Shown here piece by piece: positions 34,097 through 45,844 of a DNA stretch of 64,000 bases (position 1 is its first letter; each line of letters begins with the position of its first letter). Where the stretch lies: positions 34,002,427-34,066,426 of the forward strand of contig OX442315.1 of assembly GCA_949358305.1 (NCBI GenBank), in the 5' to 3' direction. A model generated the notes under the pieces. That model was not told where the DNA came from. It saw only the letters and a program-made list of their open reading frames with translations, and searched no databases. Source of the stretch: Strigamia acuminata (lineage: Eukaryota > Arthropoda > Chilopoda > Geophilomorpha > Linotaeniidae). The translations under genes and the position numbers were made by a program.

Positions 34097-37000
34097 TTAT
34101 CTCTTAGATTGATGGAAAATTGACAAAAGATCAATAGGCAAAGGGAAAATGATGGTTGAGTTTTTCTCTGCAGAAATGGTGTTGAGTGTTTGCAAATAAC
34201 GAAGCTGAATTGCTGCCGGTGACTCGTTGATAACGTCGGCTGCTTCTTTTAAAGCCCGTGAAGCCTTTTGTTCTCCTTCAGCAGCAATAACCTTGACAAA
34301 TAAATCGAATCATTAGTCCATTAATTTCAAGAAATAAATTAAATAATTAAAATAATTAAATACCTTTGCACGGGCTTCTCTAGCAGCTTCAGCCTCAGCT
34401 GCCATAGCTCTCTGCAGTTGTACGGGCAACCGAACATCCTTACTGTAAGAAGAAAATAAATATACATATTTCTCTCTAGTCTAAACCAATAGTGTAGTGA
34501 TAAGGGAAAAATGCGGCCCGCAAAAAAATTTTATTTATCATCTTTCCCTTACACTATTTTTATACCGTATAGTCTTTAACTGTAAGAGAAAAATGCATCC
34601 CGCAAACTCTCTATTTGTGAGAGTACCCTAGAAAATAAGGCAGCCAATCAGATGTCATTTTTTGGCCCATTTCTTGTATAGTTTTTGCGTCGCGATCGTG
34701 CAAGTACAGTACACGGTGCCTAAAAATTCCTTATCTTTCATTTAACCAACAAATTGTGGTTGTGGCCATTATTTAAACATAATTTAGCATTTACTCACAT
34801 TTTTGAATGCGCCTAATCTTTTTCCTTTATTTTAAATACAATTTTTATTTTTTATTTTTAAATCTTACAACCTTCGTATTAATGCTTGCAGATACTGTAG
34901 CATAAAACACTTGAATTTGAAGCCTCAGTTAAGTTTATGATAAGTGCTTAATAACTATACTACTTCTTGATTATTTAAAATGATTTATGGACTTGATAAT
35001 ATCCGGTAAGTTATTATTATAGGCTACTTGAATGTATGCACATTATTAAGTGCTTTGTTTAACAAAGAAAAACAAGTACTAACCAGCTGAAATTGTGCGG
35101 ACCAAAGTCTCTCGACACAATCAATAAAGCACGGAAACCATCGTGACATGCCGTTGTTGCACGACAAAAATGGCTCGACCTCTGGTTTTTGGACACAAGA
35201 ATCTTGTGTTAATACTTATGCTAAAGGCTCGTTTACATTGTTGTTCACTTGTCCAACGTGGTGCTGCCATTTTGAATCAATTGTGAAGTTGGTGACGACA
35301 TACGCTATCTCGTCTGTCATTGGCCAACGTGTGCAAACTTTCCAAGCGAAGCGAAAAAGTAGACTTCAAGTCTACTATGAAATTTCGCGTGCGAAGGTTG
35401 CCACACGAACTTTCACGCGCGAAATTGTCGCGTTTGCATCAATTCGAACGCAATTTCGCAACCATGTAAACAAGGTAGCACGAGTTGCATTCACATAATG
35501 TCAACTCAGGTCAACACGTGGTGCTAATTCTCGTGTTGTGTCTAATTCTTTATTGAATACACGTTCTGTTTATTGCTTTGAATGATTGCAGAGATAAAAC
35601 CTTTATTACAATACTTGTAGTTAATGAAATTGCTGAATTGTCTCGTTTGCTTTCACATAAATGATAAACGATTAAAAGAAAAACCACTTAAGGAGATATA
35701 AATAACCTCTCTGTCTTCAACTGCCAGTTATAATGTGATATACTGTACTGTACAGGACTTCACAATTTATTTATTTATGCTATTAATGCATTATAGGTAA
35801 TTATTGACAAATGAATTTATATTGATTTATTGAATTGGCAATAAGGATTTTTCATTATAAAACCTTCTATTGTCATTAATGGACAAGTGTATATCTTTAG
35901 AAGTGTTTATTTGTACTTAGGTTAGGTTAGAATACCACGTTATAGCTTACATTTAGAAAATTCATGGGCTTTACGTCCCGCCTCCCAAATTTCTGGTTGA
36001 AAAAACGAAACGGGTCGGACTCCGGGGAGTCCTGAGCCAAGATCCCCAGTTTATCAAACAGGTGCTCCACCAATAAAGATAGCTGGGACTCAAACAGAAT
36101 CACAAACCATAAATTGTCTAGATGTATTGCCATAAAGTTCTTGCTCCTTTATTGAAAAATCTGTGTAATGCCATGTTATTTTTGCACTTTTTTGGCATGG
36201 CAAAACTACTTTTGATCGGCTGAACCAGTCATTTTGACCAACACAGCTGTTTAAAACAACTGTAGCAATAAACCCAATAGATTTCTAATGGTGTTTTTTT
36301 TTTTTTTTTTACTTTAACTGATTTATGATGCTTTACGTCATAAATCAGCAAAATTGATATTTTTCTTAAACAGTAATAAAAAAGAGAATTACCCTAGAAC
36401 AACTGAAACCGGTCAAAATGACCGGCCGAAATAACATGAACAATACATGCGTATAACGTTTTTATTATGTACAACCATGGACATAAAAATCGTCCCGTTC
36501 CAGCTTGAGGCTCACCTGCAGAATGAGCGTTTTCAGCTGTATCACCAAATACTGCAAAAAGTCACTGATAAATTGTGACAAATTGACATTTAAATGATGT
36601 CACAAAATCATCTAATGAACGGACATACACGTGGCAAAGCACAGAAAACAATGTGGAATTGTTTCATTGACTCAAAAACATTTGTTTTATCACATCATAA
36701 CATTGTAATGACATTTGTAAGCAATGGGTCATTTTGACCGGTTTCAGCCGTTCTAGGTAGATGGAAATTCCAGACGTTCTAGAGTTAAGAAAACTAGTTT
36801 GGTACTTACATTTCAACACGTTCGACTTTAATTCCCCATCCTTCGGTGCCATCATCCAAATTGGACTACAAAAATATTTTTAATTTCAATTATACTTTCT
36901 TTGATTCTTACAATGAGCAAATTATATAATAAAAACGAAGTGGTTCATATCCGACATCAACGTATTATTTTCAAGATGCGCTGTGATTGGTTGAGATACG

Positions 37001-40000
37001 CATTGAGTTTACATTTATTTATTTATTTATTTAACTACTAGCACTCCGATAGAGTAAGATACAGTATAGTTATTAAGATATTTTCTGGACGTTGAGCATT
37101 GATGAAATCTCAACCAATCATTAAAATAATACGTTCACGTCGGACATAAACATAGCCACTTTGTAATAGGCAACACCAACCTGCATAGTTGCACTGATAT
37201 TTTCACGATCACTAAGAATCTCATGTAAATTCTTGGTCCCAAGCATGTTTCGCAAAGTCGTTTGAGCCAACAAGCGAGTGCTATGGTGCGCGTTTTCCAC
37301 ATTTGCCACCGAAATAGTTGCATTTGAAACTCGGTAATACACAACTGCATCCACCGACACAGTCACGCTGTCTTTCGTCAGAACCTACATTTCATAAACA
37401 AACATTATTAAATGGTAAACCATCAATAAAACTTCACATCCAATCAATAATTGAAAATTGTGCTACCACAAGATATCAACTGCATGGTCACCACAAGCAC
37501 ATCAACACAAAAACACATTTATATTCATTGCCAACAAATCTGGATATTTTCTTACAAAAAAAAATTGTTTATCTTTTGTCCCTAGAGCTTTGCTGCACCT
37601 CTCAATCAAATCAAATTTTACTTCTCACAGAAAGAAATGGCAATTTGAAAATTTGAAATAAATTTTCCTCGACAGATGACATGCTTCATACATCCAGGTT
37701 CCTGACAGTGGCTTAAAAAGGGCTCCACTGCCTAAGAGATGGGTTCTTTACGTTTTATATACTGTATTATACACAGTACACGTACTGTATATGCAGTATT
37801 TGTCGTTAACCCTCCCCACCCAAACCTATGGTCAATTTTGACCTCCAAAAGTGTTTTTACGTCTTTTCTCGAAAACTATCAGGATTTTCTTTCTGAAATT
37901 TCATGTATTTTCATTTAACATCATAACAAACAGTTGAGTCTAGGGCAGTCGAGGTTTGATTTACGTTATCATTGTGTAAATCTGACCATCTTAGCCATTA
38001 AAGTCAGGGGTCGGCAACCTTTTGAGACGAAAGCGCCAAAAGTTACAATTTACAAAATTTCCCAGTTTTTAAAGAGCCACTAACATTTTTGTTTCAATAT
38101 TATGATGGTATTTGATCTTGACATCGAAAGAGCTGCATAAGCCGCATGTTGCCGACCCCTGGGTTAAGTTACTGCGATAAACTGTCGAGGAACACTAGTT
38201 TCAAATTTGCAGTTTTGTCTTAAAACTCTTTCTCCATGTTATTCCTGTGAAAATTAATTTTTAAATCAATACTAAAAAATTCAAATCTAGAACTTCTGAA
38301 CAATAAATTTCTGGAAAAATGTCCACATTTACTAGTGATCAACTTTTACCTCTTGCGGAGGCACATCAAAAGTTAGTGTACGCATGTCGATGTTCACAAA
38401 GTCTTCTATGCAAGGCAAAATAAATAATAAGCCTGCAAAAAATAGTTTATTCATCGATTAATTTTCTATTGCATTTCATGTTTATGATCTTCATGGGGCA
38501 TTGTGGCAACCATGACAATCTTGGTGGGTAGCACAAAAAAATCATTAATTAGAGGCATTTGTTTACCTCCTGAGGGGGCACATCAAAGGTTAATGTTCGT
38601 AAGTCCACTTTCGTGTATTCTTCAATGCATGGTAGTATTAAAAATATCCCTGTGGAAATGTGATATTCGTTCAAATTCATTTCGCCACGAAATGGATTTT
38701 TATTTCATATCAATTTGTATAAACTAGCCACATTCGAAAATTCATTTAAATCAGTCCAAATGCATATTTTAGACAACAAACGATGTTTAACCCTCCTTGC
38801 CCCAACCTAGGGTCAATTTTGATCTCCAAAATAGAACTAATTCAAGTATTTTCATTAAACATCATAACAAACAATAAGAAAAATAATAGATTCAAAAATT
38901 CAATCAAAGTTTTACGAAATTCCTTTTCGTTTATACTTGTGAATTCAATCTCAATTATTTTTGTCGTTCGACAACTAACAAATTGCTTAAATTTCTTCAT
39001 AAACATGAAATAGTCAAAGAATAGAATCATTTTCATTCAAAGTTTTCAGTTTCACTGCTAAATGAGTTTTCGAATGCAGCAACTGTAAATTAATAATTAA
39101 AATGTTTATTACCTGGGCCTTTAGCACCTCCACTCAAAAGTCTTCCAAGTCTGAATATTACTGCTCTTTCATATTCTTGGACAACCTGTAAAAAAAAAAA
39201 AAAAAAAAATTTAAAATGTCATCGTTTATAAAGTAACAAAAGATTCAGTTTTTTTATATTGAATTTTTTTTCTCAGTCTTTTTAATTCATAGTTTATTGA
39301 TCCAATGTGTTTCTTAATGTTTACTAGAAACGACTGTTGCCATGACTGACAGTAAATAGAATAATGTGTACTTTAAAAAAAAAAATCATGTTGCAATAAA
39401 AACAGACACCGTACATTGAAAAATAATACCTAGAATTTATAGACGTTAAAAAATAAAAATCTGTTGCGATTGAACATAATAATGGCGGGGCCTTATTCAC
39501 TCGAATAAACACTTTGCGCGATGTCCCAGAGTCAAATGACTCAGTTTTGAACATTTTTGTGCGCTCCATCGTACATATTTTGAATGCACGAAAACTAACA
39601 TCAATTTTTTTTGCGACGTTTCATCTAATCGGTCAATCTAAAGCGCATTAATTTGCCTCGTAAGTTTCTACGCCCTGTGCGATTGCACCGCTCGATCGTG
39701 CCTTAAGCCTAACCTGATTTTTGTCGAAACGCATACATTTTTAAATAGTGTAAAAGTAAACATCTGGTATTTAACGTGACCGGTTAATGGCCTCAAATTT
39801 GTATTTCCTGTTGCGTGGCAACACAAATATATTCTATTTTTACAACCACACAGGAAATTTCTAGATATCCATGGACTCGCTCGAAATAAAACGGAATGGA
39901 AGCCGAGTAACGGTTGACGAATTCAAACAAAGAGCATCATTTCGTGTGTTACACTGACATAATCGTCTTAAAATAACCAAGTGAATTTACGCAAAGGAAA

Positions 40001-43000
40001 AAGACAACTGAGAAATCTAAGTTAACACCTTTTCCAAACTCTCAATAAACTTCGAATTAAAAATAACAACATTTTAGTTGCAAAGGCAGACTGTTCGACC
40101 CATCAAATATAGTGGGCTGTTTAGGGCTGTTTAGGGCTGCCACATTACTAATGGCATAAACATAGTACATTTTCACAACAAACACACCGTATATTGCCAT
40201 CAAAACATCGTTATGGCTTCCTTCAGACACTAAATGATGTTGCCTCGACAAACATCGTTTGCTGATCGTCGTTAGTGATATAAACAGCAAACTTTTTGCT
40301 GCATACTAAAATAGCTATAGCGAAATTTTGTCAGCAAGCAACACACTGAGTACTGGATTTATAAGTTATCGCACTTATAATTACCGTATTTTACCGATTA
40401 AGAGCCGTTCTCGAATTGAAGCCGCCCTAGAATAGTAGCCGCAGCCTAGACACAATAATAGCGTATTTTTGCAAAAGTACGGTATTGTTTCTGTATTTAA
40501 CCTCACGAACGATGAACGTACGCTTCGTTCGTGACGTTCAGACTTCTTTTGGTAGATTAAACAAATGTAACAAACGGAAAACCGAAATTGTAATTGCTGA
40601 CAAAAATGGCAGTTTTGAATAAGAGCGTGGCTCATAATCGATAAAATACGGTATTTCTAAAAATTATGTATTTGTGTGTGCACATGCGGCATCCCTGCAA
40701 CCAGGAACTCTTTTAAGCACTTATACCAGTACTTCCCAACCTTTTTTGATTCACGGCATACTGTACACCTGTCACAGCATCCCTGTAGGTAGTTATAGGG
40801 TCCCATTTATTGGCCCACTAATTTCCCAGAAATTACCACTAAATAAATATTAAGTTTCCCACTTACTATGTTTCTCACTAAATAATTCTTGATGTCCCAA
40901 TAATTTTACTGTTAGTCGCCGCGGCGCACAGGTTGGGAACCACTGATTTATAACTCACCTTCAAACAAACCATGAGCGAAAAAGGTAACGTTATCAGCAT
41001 CAGAAAGTATGAAAACCCCGTCAGGATGGTTCCGCATAGTCCGAGCGAATGGTCGCCATCAGCCGCTGTAATAACAGAAATCAATCCATTAAATGAGAAA
41101 AGAAAAAAAACTTCTGGACACCCACTTGCCAAATTAAACTGAAAAGAATTGTTTCAGTAATTTAAATTTAGAGCATACACCTACACTGATTGGTAAAGTC
41201 TACATAGTTCTTTTGTGGCGGTCCCCTTGGCGGGTTATCAGAAGTTGGAACGTACCATGGTCCATCGGCATCATTAGGATGAACAACCTTTTGCCCTTGA
41301 AAAATTTCATTTCTCAAGTTAAACTTCAAAACTCATCAAACACTTTTTTTCATGCTGTCATTTCAACTTAATGTCTAAAAGTAAAACTTGAAAGAGCAAA
41401 AATGGTGGTAAAGTGATACATGCAACTAATTTTTATTTTTATAAAAGAGGTCAGACATAAATAACGTTTTTTTCTTTTAACTTTAGTTATTTAGGTATAT
41501 GAACTTATTAAAAATGAAAATAGAGAAATGTGTAGCAGCCAAGCGTTAAAGGTTATTCGGATGGGTTTGTGAATCGTCTTACTTGTTAGTACAATACTGT
41601 ACACTACTTACTTGTTAAAATTTTAGAAAATGTAAATGTCCTAACTTATCTGCCATTTTATATCCTCTTTTGTGCAGTTAATAATCAAGTCCCCCCCCCC
41701 CCAAAGCATTACGGCCCCTAATGCCAAAATGTCTAAGCCGAAATGCATAATGGACAAAATGCCTAATAAAATTAGGTTAGGTTAGGTGAGATTAGGTTAG
41801 GTTAGGTTAGGTTAGGTTAGGAATAAAACGGAATAAAAATGGGAAAAAAATTTTGAGGATGTCAAATTTCAAGATTCTTAAAAAAAAAATTATTTGACCT
41901 TTTGGCATTAGACATTTTGGATTAGACATTTTGTCCATTAGACATTTTGGATTAGACATTTTGTCCATTAGACATTTCGGCTTGTTAGACATTTAGGTAA
42001 AGAGCCCCTTTTTAATACAAAGTGTTACATACTGCAATGCCGGACCAAGGTAAATTCAAAACACCCAAAAACTTGGGACCGGGCGGGTTTTCTTGTGTTA
42101 CAATGGGCCAATTGAGCCAATTGGACCCAATGGGCCCTGCAATCGAGGTCCAACGTCCAAACAGTTTGAGAAGCGCCGTTACAGCCAACATACCTGATAC
42201 TTAAATTTAAATAATATTAAGTTCAGTAGGCCTAATTAAGTGCTAAGAGATACAAACGTCTCACAAAGGAAATGAAAATACAACATCAAATGTATATATT
42301 CCTAACATCAGGCCTAGTAAAATGTTGAATGTCAAATCAACATTGTCACAACATTCATGTAATATAAAAGCAACAAATACATTTTTTTTTAAAAAAAACA
42401 TCAAGCTCTACCTCACTACACTAAACATTAAAATGAATTGACGAACCCATTAAATGACATTTTCTAATATTTTGACAAATAGTAATGCAAGTAATTTGAG
42501 AAAAAAATCTCCATCCGGGTAGTGGGAATGAATGTCTTACCCTCCTCCTGAATTTGGTAGCCTGTCATGTCGTGTGCTGTTTTACAAGTGTGCGCAGCAA
42601 GAAGCTTGGCGAAGAGTAGTGGAGTAGTTTAAGAAGAATAATTAGATGGCGTAAATTTTGCTTAGTTTAACATACCGTTCGAATACATAGATTTTTAAAC
42701 CAGGCCTCTCAAATGTTTATACGTTCTGATAGTGAAAAGCTAAATGCGTCACACGTGTAGCGCAGTTGCCTCTACACTTCTGTGCAACCTAAGTCAAGTT
42801 TCCTAGCGAGTTTATTGATTGATGAAAACATAAACACAATGCGTCACGACACGGGGAGAGAGGGAAAGCCGGCCCAACCCGAGGATATAATTGTACATTG
42901 ATTATTTTTCTGTTTCTAATAGCTTTCTTAGCTTAGCAACGACGAAACATAAAATTTTCCGTTCAAATTTCTATGAAAAAAAATTTAAACGTCGATAAAT

Positions 43001-45424
43001 TTCGCAATTCTCGTTTCCCCGTGCTGGTAACCGCACTAAACCCAAACATTGCGGTATTTAACGTTAGATTTAGAACGACCATACTACGCTGAAAACACCG
43101 GTTCTCATTGTACACACTGAAAGCTAAACGTCGTTAGAGAAGGAAATTACTATTCCTCCGATAGTTCTAGTTTTTAACCTTGAATGTAGTGTTCTCTTCG
43201 AATTGTTTTCAACATAGAAGAGAATTCGCTTAATTTTGTAGTTTCAGAAAAATTATATGCGTGTAGAAATTTATTAAGCTAAACTTTACAAAATATAATA
43301 AACATAAAAATAAAATGATAATAGCGTAATCAATTTTTCATTAACATTAGATTTAGAACGACCATACTACGCTGAAAACACCGGTTCTCATTGTATACAC
43401 TGAAAGTTAAACGTCGTTAGAGAAGGAAATTACTATTCCTCCGATAGTTCTAGTTTTGAACCTTGAATGTAGTGTTCTGTTCGAATTGTTTTCAATATAG
43501 AAGAGAATTCGCTTAATTTTGTAGTTTCATGAAAATTATATGCGTGTAGGGAATTTATTAAGCTAAACTTCACAAAATATAATAAACCAAAAACCATGGT
43601 AATAGCATCATTAATTTTTCATTAACCAGGCACGAAAGAAATTTGTGTTCCTTTGACAACAAGTAGATAATGAACAACAGAAAACAGATTAACAATGGAC
43701 ATCAACCAGATGTAAAACAAGCAAACAAGAACCGCTTCACTTAACAAGCCCTAGGTAAACTTTCATCAGTGGCAGTTTTAGGAATAGGCGAACTAGGCTT
43801 TTGCCTAGGCTCTTAAGCTTTTAGCGGTTTTGCAAGGCCCACAAAAGTTTTTAAATTAAAATTAATAATCACATTTTACTGACGTCAAATGTGTAATAAA
43901 ATGTCAGAATACTACATCACTACAGTTTGCACCCGATATCTTGATTCTAAATTCAAACTGCGCATCCCATTCTGCACAGCCGACATTCTAATTCCAGTTG
44001 TTATTTAGCAGTATTATGCCTAATATTAGGCCTAAAAATGTTAAAAATAAGGTAAATTAATAAAAATATTTTGGTACTACGCTGTAAATTACTTTTAATA
44101 ACGAGTTTATTGTTGTTTCTGTACCAATAAAGGACGAACGAGAATTGGGTCTACGCACGGCATCCCAGTATCTATGTTGGTACCAAACTAACAATTGTTG
44201 CTTGTGGCAATAACGTTCCAAACACACACTAGACACATTAAATAACACAGAACACGATCGTGTTGAGCCGTATGCAGTACAAAAGTAACACAACCTCTGG
44301 GTCTTAATGCCGTACCACGAGTTTCATCGTGTTTCCAGGTAATTTTTGGGCATGAGAATCTAGAATTCAGTAGCTTAGCACGGGGTTGCAGGCCTTCGAA
44401 CTTATGGGGCCCACGGAGGATGAAAAAATAGTAACTATGTAAAATTGATTAAAATCGCAAATATCTCGAGAACGAAAGCTCGGATCGTCAAAAACTAAAC
44501 ACCAAACAAAAGAGCGGGAAAAACTGCACCCGAAACGTACGTAATGTATACACAATTCAATTAAATATATACTTAATTGAACAATGTATACATTTTTATG
44601 AGACACCTTAAGTAACCCTCCTTGTATTGTCCGGCCGGTTTTATTTGGGCCGCCTGGTAGCACAAGTTACGTTCAAGAACGTCGACTAATGTAAACAAGT
44701 ACTGCCAATTCTTGTGTTGTGTTAATTCTTTATTGAAGATGCCTGATGGCAATGACGTCACATGTACAAACACGAAACGAGTTTTGCATACGTTTTAGAG
44801 TTTTTGAATGCGGCTACTGTAAAAATATAAGGGAAAAGTGCCTGCCGCAAACTGTGTAATATCTTTATAAAGTTTTAAGGCGGACGAAGAGAATGGGTGC
44901 TAATTTGTATTGTAAATCAAATTAGCAATATCTCTATTGATAAAAGAAAAAATAAACGACAAAATATTTTTTTTTCCAAGAAAATAAAAAAAAAAGTAAC
45001 AGCCAAAATTGATTTCCACTTCTTGCCGTTTAACGACAATATTCCCATAGCACAATGGACACTTAACTCTACTTTTATCTTGTTGCATCAATCAATAGGG
45101 GCAATGTCATGAATTTCAAAAATAGAATGAAAAAACAAAATGTAATAAAAAGAAAATGTTGACTCAGCAAGTTTGAGTCAAAATCATCAATTTTCAGTTT
45201 AAATTTGTATTTCATGGGGCGGAACGAAGAGACAAGTGCACAAAATGCAGAAGAAAATCGTTCAAGCAATACCTACCGCCAAAATTAATCATAGTATCCT
45301 GTTGGTGGCTAAGTCGGTGCGGTTCGGGATGACTGTGGTGACTGTTGCTTCTCATTTCCATCGTGTCAGTTGCCATGAGCTCGTCGAGTGAATCGCGACC
45401 GCGACGAGGCGAGATGCGGTTCAT
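34097..45424 (-). CDS. STOM: Stomatin (SPFH/prohibitin family), alternative first and internal exons
   Basis: Exons (minus strand): 45424-45277, 41295-41185, 41065-40959, 39185-39113, 38432-38350, 37384-37181, 36865-36812, 34442-34364 and about 34293-34097. The product has an N-terminal cytosolic part, a membrane hairpin ([19 protein letters not shown]), then the SPFH domain with [75 protein letters not shown] and [22 protein letters not shown], ending [16 protein letters not shown]. Stomatins oligomerise under the membrane and tune channels and transporters. All listed phases agree. A second first exon (42541) and a duplicate of exon 38350-38432 (38567-38650) offer alternatives. The 11-kb length comes from introns crowded with small transposons. 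It is head-to-head with COQ4. Confidence 0.94.
35225..35480. mobile_element. Harbinger-type MITE (copy 1)
   Basis: AGGCTCGTTTACATTGTTG at the left and CATGTAAACAAGGT at the right are degraded terminal inverted repeats. The interior matches, in reverse orientation, the element at 54258-54785. It lies in the last large stomatin intron. Confidence 0.7.
36389..36788. mobile_element. piggyBac-like MITE
   Basis: The left end reads TTAC-CCTAGAAC-AACTGAAACCGG then TCAAAATGACC. The right has GGTCATTTTGACCGG, TTTCAGCCGTTCTAGG and finally GTTCTAGAG-TTAA. The TTAA-like flanks and CCCTAGAA termini are piggyBac features. Non-coding, in a stomatin intron. Confidence 0.6.
36938..37162. mobile_element. TIR element next to a stomatin exon
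   Basis: The left end AAGTGGTTCATATCCGACAT and the right end (reverse AAGTGGCTATGTTTATGTCC) are inverted copies, each continuing into ACGTATTATTTT. The element ends about 18 bp from the donor of the exon at 37181-37384. A further end of this family lies near 62990-63030. Confidence 0.65.
37804..37900. mobile_element. piggyBac-like end fragment
   Basis: TTAACCCTCCCCACCCAAAC followed by CTATGGTCAATTTTGACC. A homologous start, TTAACCCTCCTTGCCCCAAC, lies at about 38788. Both begin with TTAACCC, as in piggyBac. No matching right ends were found. Confidence 0.45.
38005..38161. mobile_element. hAT MITE in a stomatin intron
   Basis: The termini CAGGGGTCGGCAACC and (reverse) CAGGGGTCGGCAACA are near-perfect 15-bp inverted repeats of hAT type. 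Flanking 8-mers ATTAAAGT and GGTTAAGT match at 6 of 8 positions, consistent with an aged 8-bp target duplication. Confidence 0.75.
38350..38432 (-). other. Stomatin exon B (in-phase copy)
   Basis: This 83-nt exon enters in phase 1 and leaves in phase 0. It encodes [17 protein letters not shown] then [10 protein letters not shown]. The acceptor is TTTTTTGCAG and the donor GTAAAAG. It joins correctly with the exons at 39113 and 37384. Confidence 0.85.
38567..38650 (-). other. Stomatin exon A (duplicate, out of phase by one base)
   Basis: It is flanked by a good acceptor (TTTCCACAG) and donor (GTAAAC) and encodes [16 protein letters not shown] then [10 protein letters not shown]. It differs from exon B mostly at silent sites. 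By count it is 84 nt, one more than B, and contains a run of six T (plus-strand A at 38640-38645). Joined to the upstream exon it would be read out of frame and reach a stop within about ten codons. Confidence 0.75.
38780..38870. mobile_element. Second piggyBac-like end fragment
   Basis: TTAACCCTCCTTGCCCCAAC, then CTAGGGTCAATTTTGATC; homologous to the fragment at 37804, including ATTTTCATT and AACATCATAACAAAC downstream. Confidence 0.45.
40727..40945. mobile_element. hAT MITE 13 bp from a stomatin splice donor
   Basis: The termini are CAGTACTTCCCAACC and (reverse) CAGTGGTTCCCAACC. Flanking 8-mers ACTTATAC and ATTTATAA match at 6 of 8. The right end lies 13 bp from the end of the exon at 40959-41065. 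Confidence 0.75.
41700..42000. repeat. Fold-back block around a TTAGG-type array
   Basis: The left arm (GCCAAAATGTCTAAGCCGAA and GGACAAAATGCCTAAT) and the right arm (ATTAGACATTTTGTCC and CATTTCGGCTTGTTAGAC) are inverted copies about 50 bp long. Between them, 41768-41821 holds about nine TTAGG pentamers. A run of 13 C precedes the block. Confidence 0.7.
42541..42568 (-). other. Alternative stomatin first coding exon
   Basis: The ATG at 42568 begins MTGYQIQEE and the exon ends phase 1 at a GTAAGAC donor. Spliced to the exon at 41295 it reads [12 protein letters not shown], in the same phase as the 45424 exon. It would give a stomatin with a 10-residue leader instead of the 49-residue His/Arg-rich one. 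Confidence 0.6.
43064..43629. repeat. Tandem duplication, 283-bp unit
   Basis: The segment starting TTAGATTTAGAACGACCATA at 43064 is repeated starting at 43347, with only scattered differences through CATTAAC. Two copies, no coding sequence. It lies between the two alternative stomatin first exons. Confidence 0.9.
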
Positions 45425-45844
45425 GCGCTAGCGCTATACGTATAAAAATCTTGGACTCTGTGTTTGCACAATTCGCCGCTTGTAATCGTTGCTGCGGACA
45501 CAGAAGGACTTTTCATTGATCGCTTTTTTTTTCTTCTTTTCTTTCCAACTTGTTACTATATATCTATTTTTATATACATAATTACACACGGGTCAACTGA
45601 TCGCATTTTCAAACTATTTTTTCAACGTGATTGGACGATTGAGGGAAACTTCTGAAAACAAACAAAAAAAAATAAAATAAAAATAAAGGAAATTATTTTT
45701 TGTTTTTTAATGTTTTAATTTTGTCACGATTTTGCAGCAAAGCAAACTAATAAAAGCTCCGCAGTTTCGAAAATCCCCGTGAATCATCGATTGCCTTACC
45801 GGAACTTGGGTTGTTTCATCCAGAAAAAGTAATCGTTAATCAAA
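45425..45844. promoter_or_regulatory. Stomatin/COQ4 head-to-head promoter region
   Basis: 420 bp separate the two start codons. No TATA box or CRE was found. It contains AT-rich tracts, and the COQ4 start context is CAAAATGGCGG. Confidence 0.5.

Noticed and set aside
38567-38650. Stomatin exons A and B as a working mutually exclusive pair
   Set aside because: As written, exon A is one base too long and would be read out of frame. The pair is reported as duplicated but not claimed as functional.
41768-41821. Telomere end or chromosome fusion point
   Set aside because: Only about nine pentamers, inside a gene intron and nested in a local inverted repeat. Insufficient for a telomeric claim.
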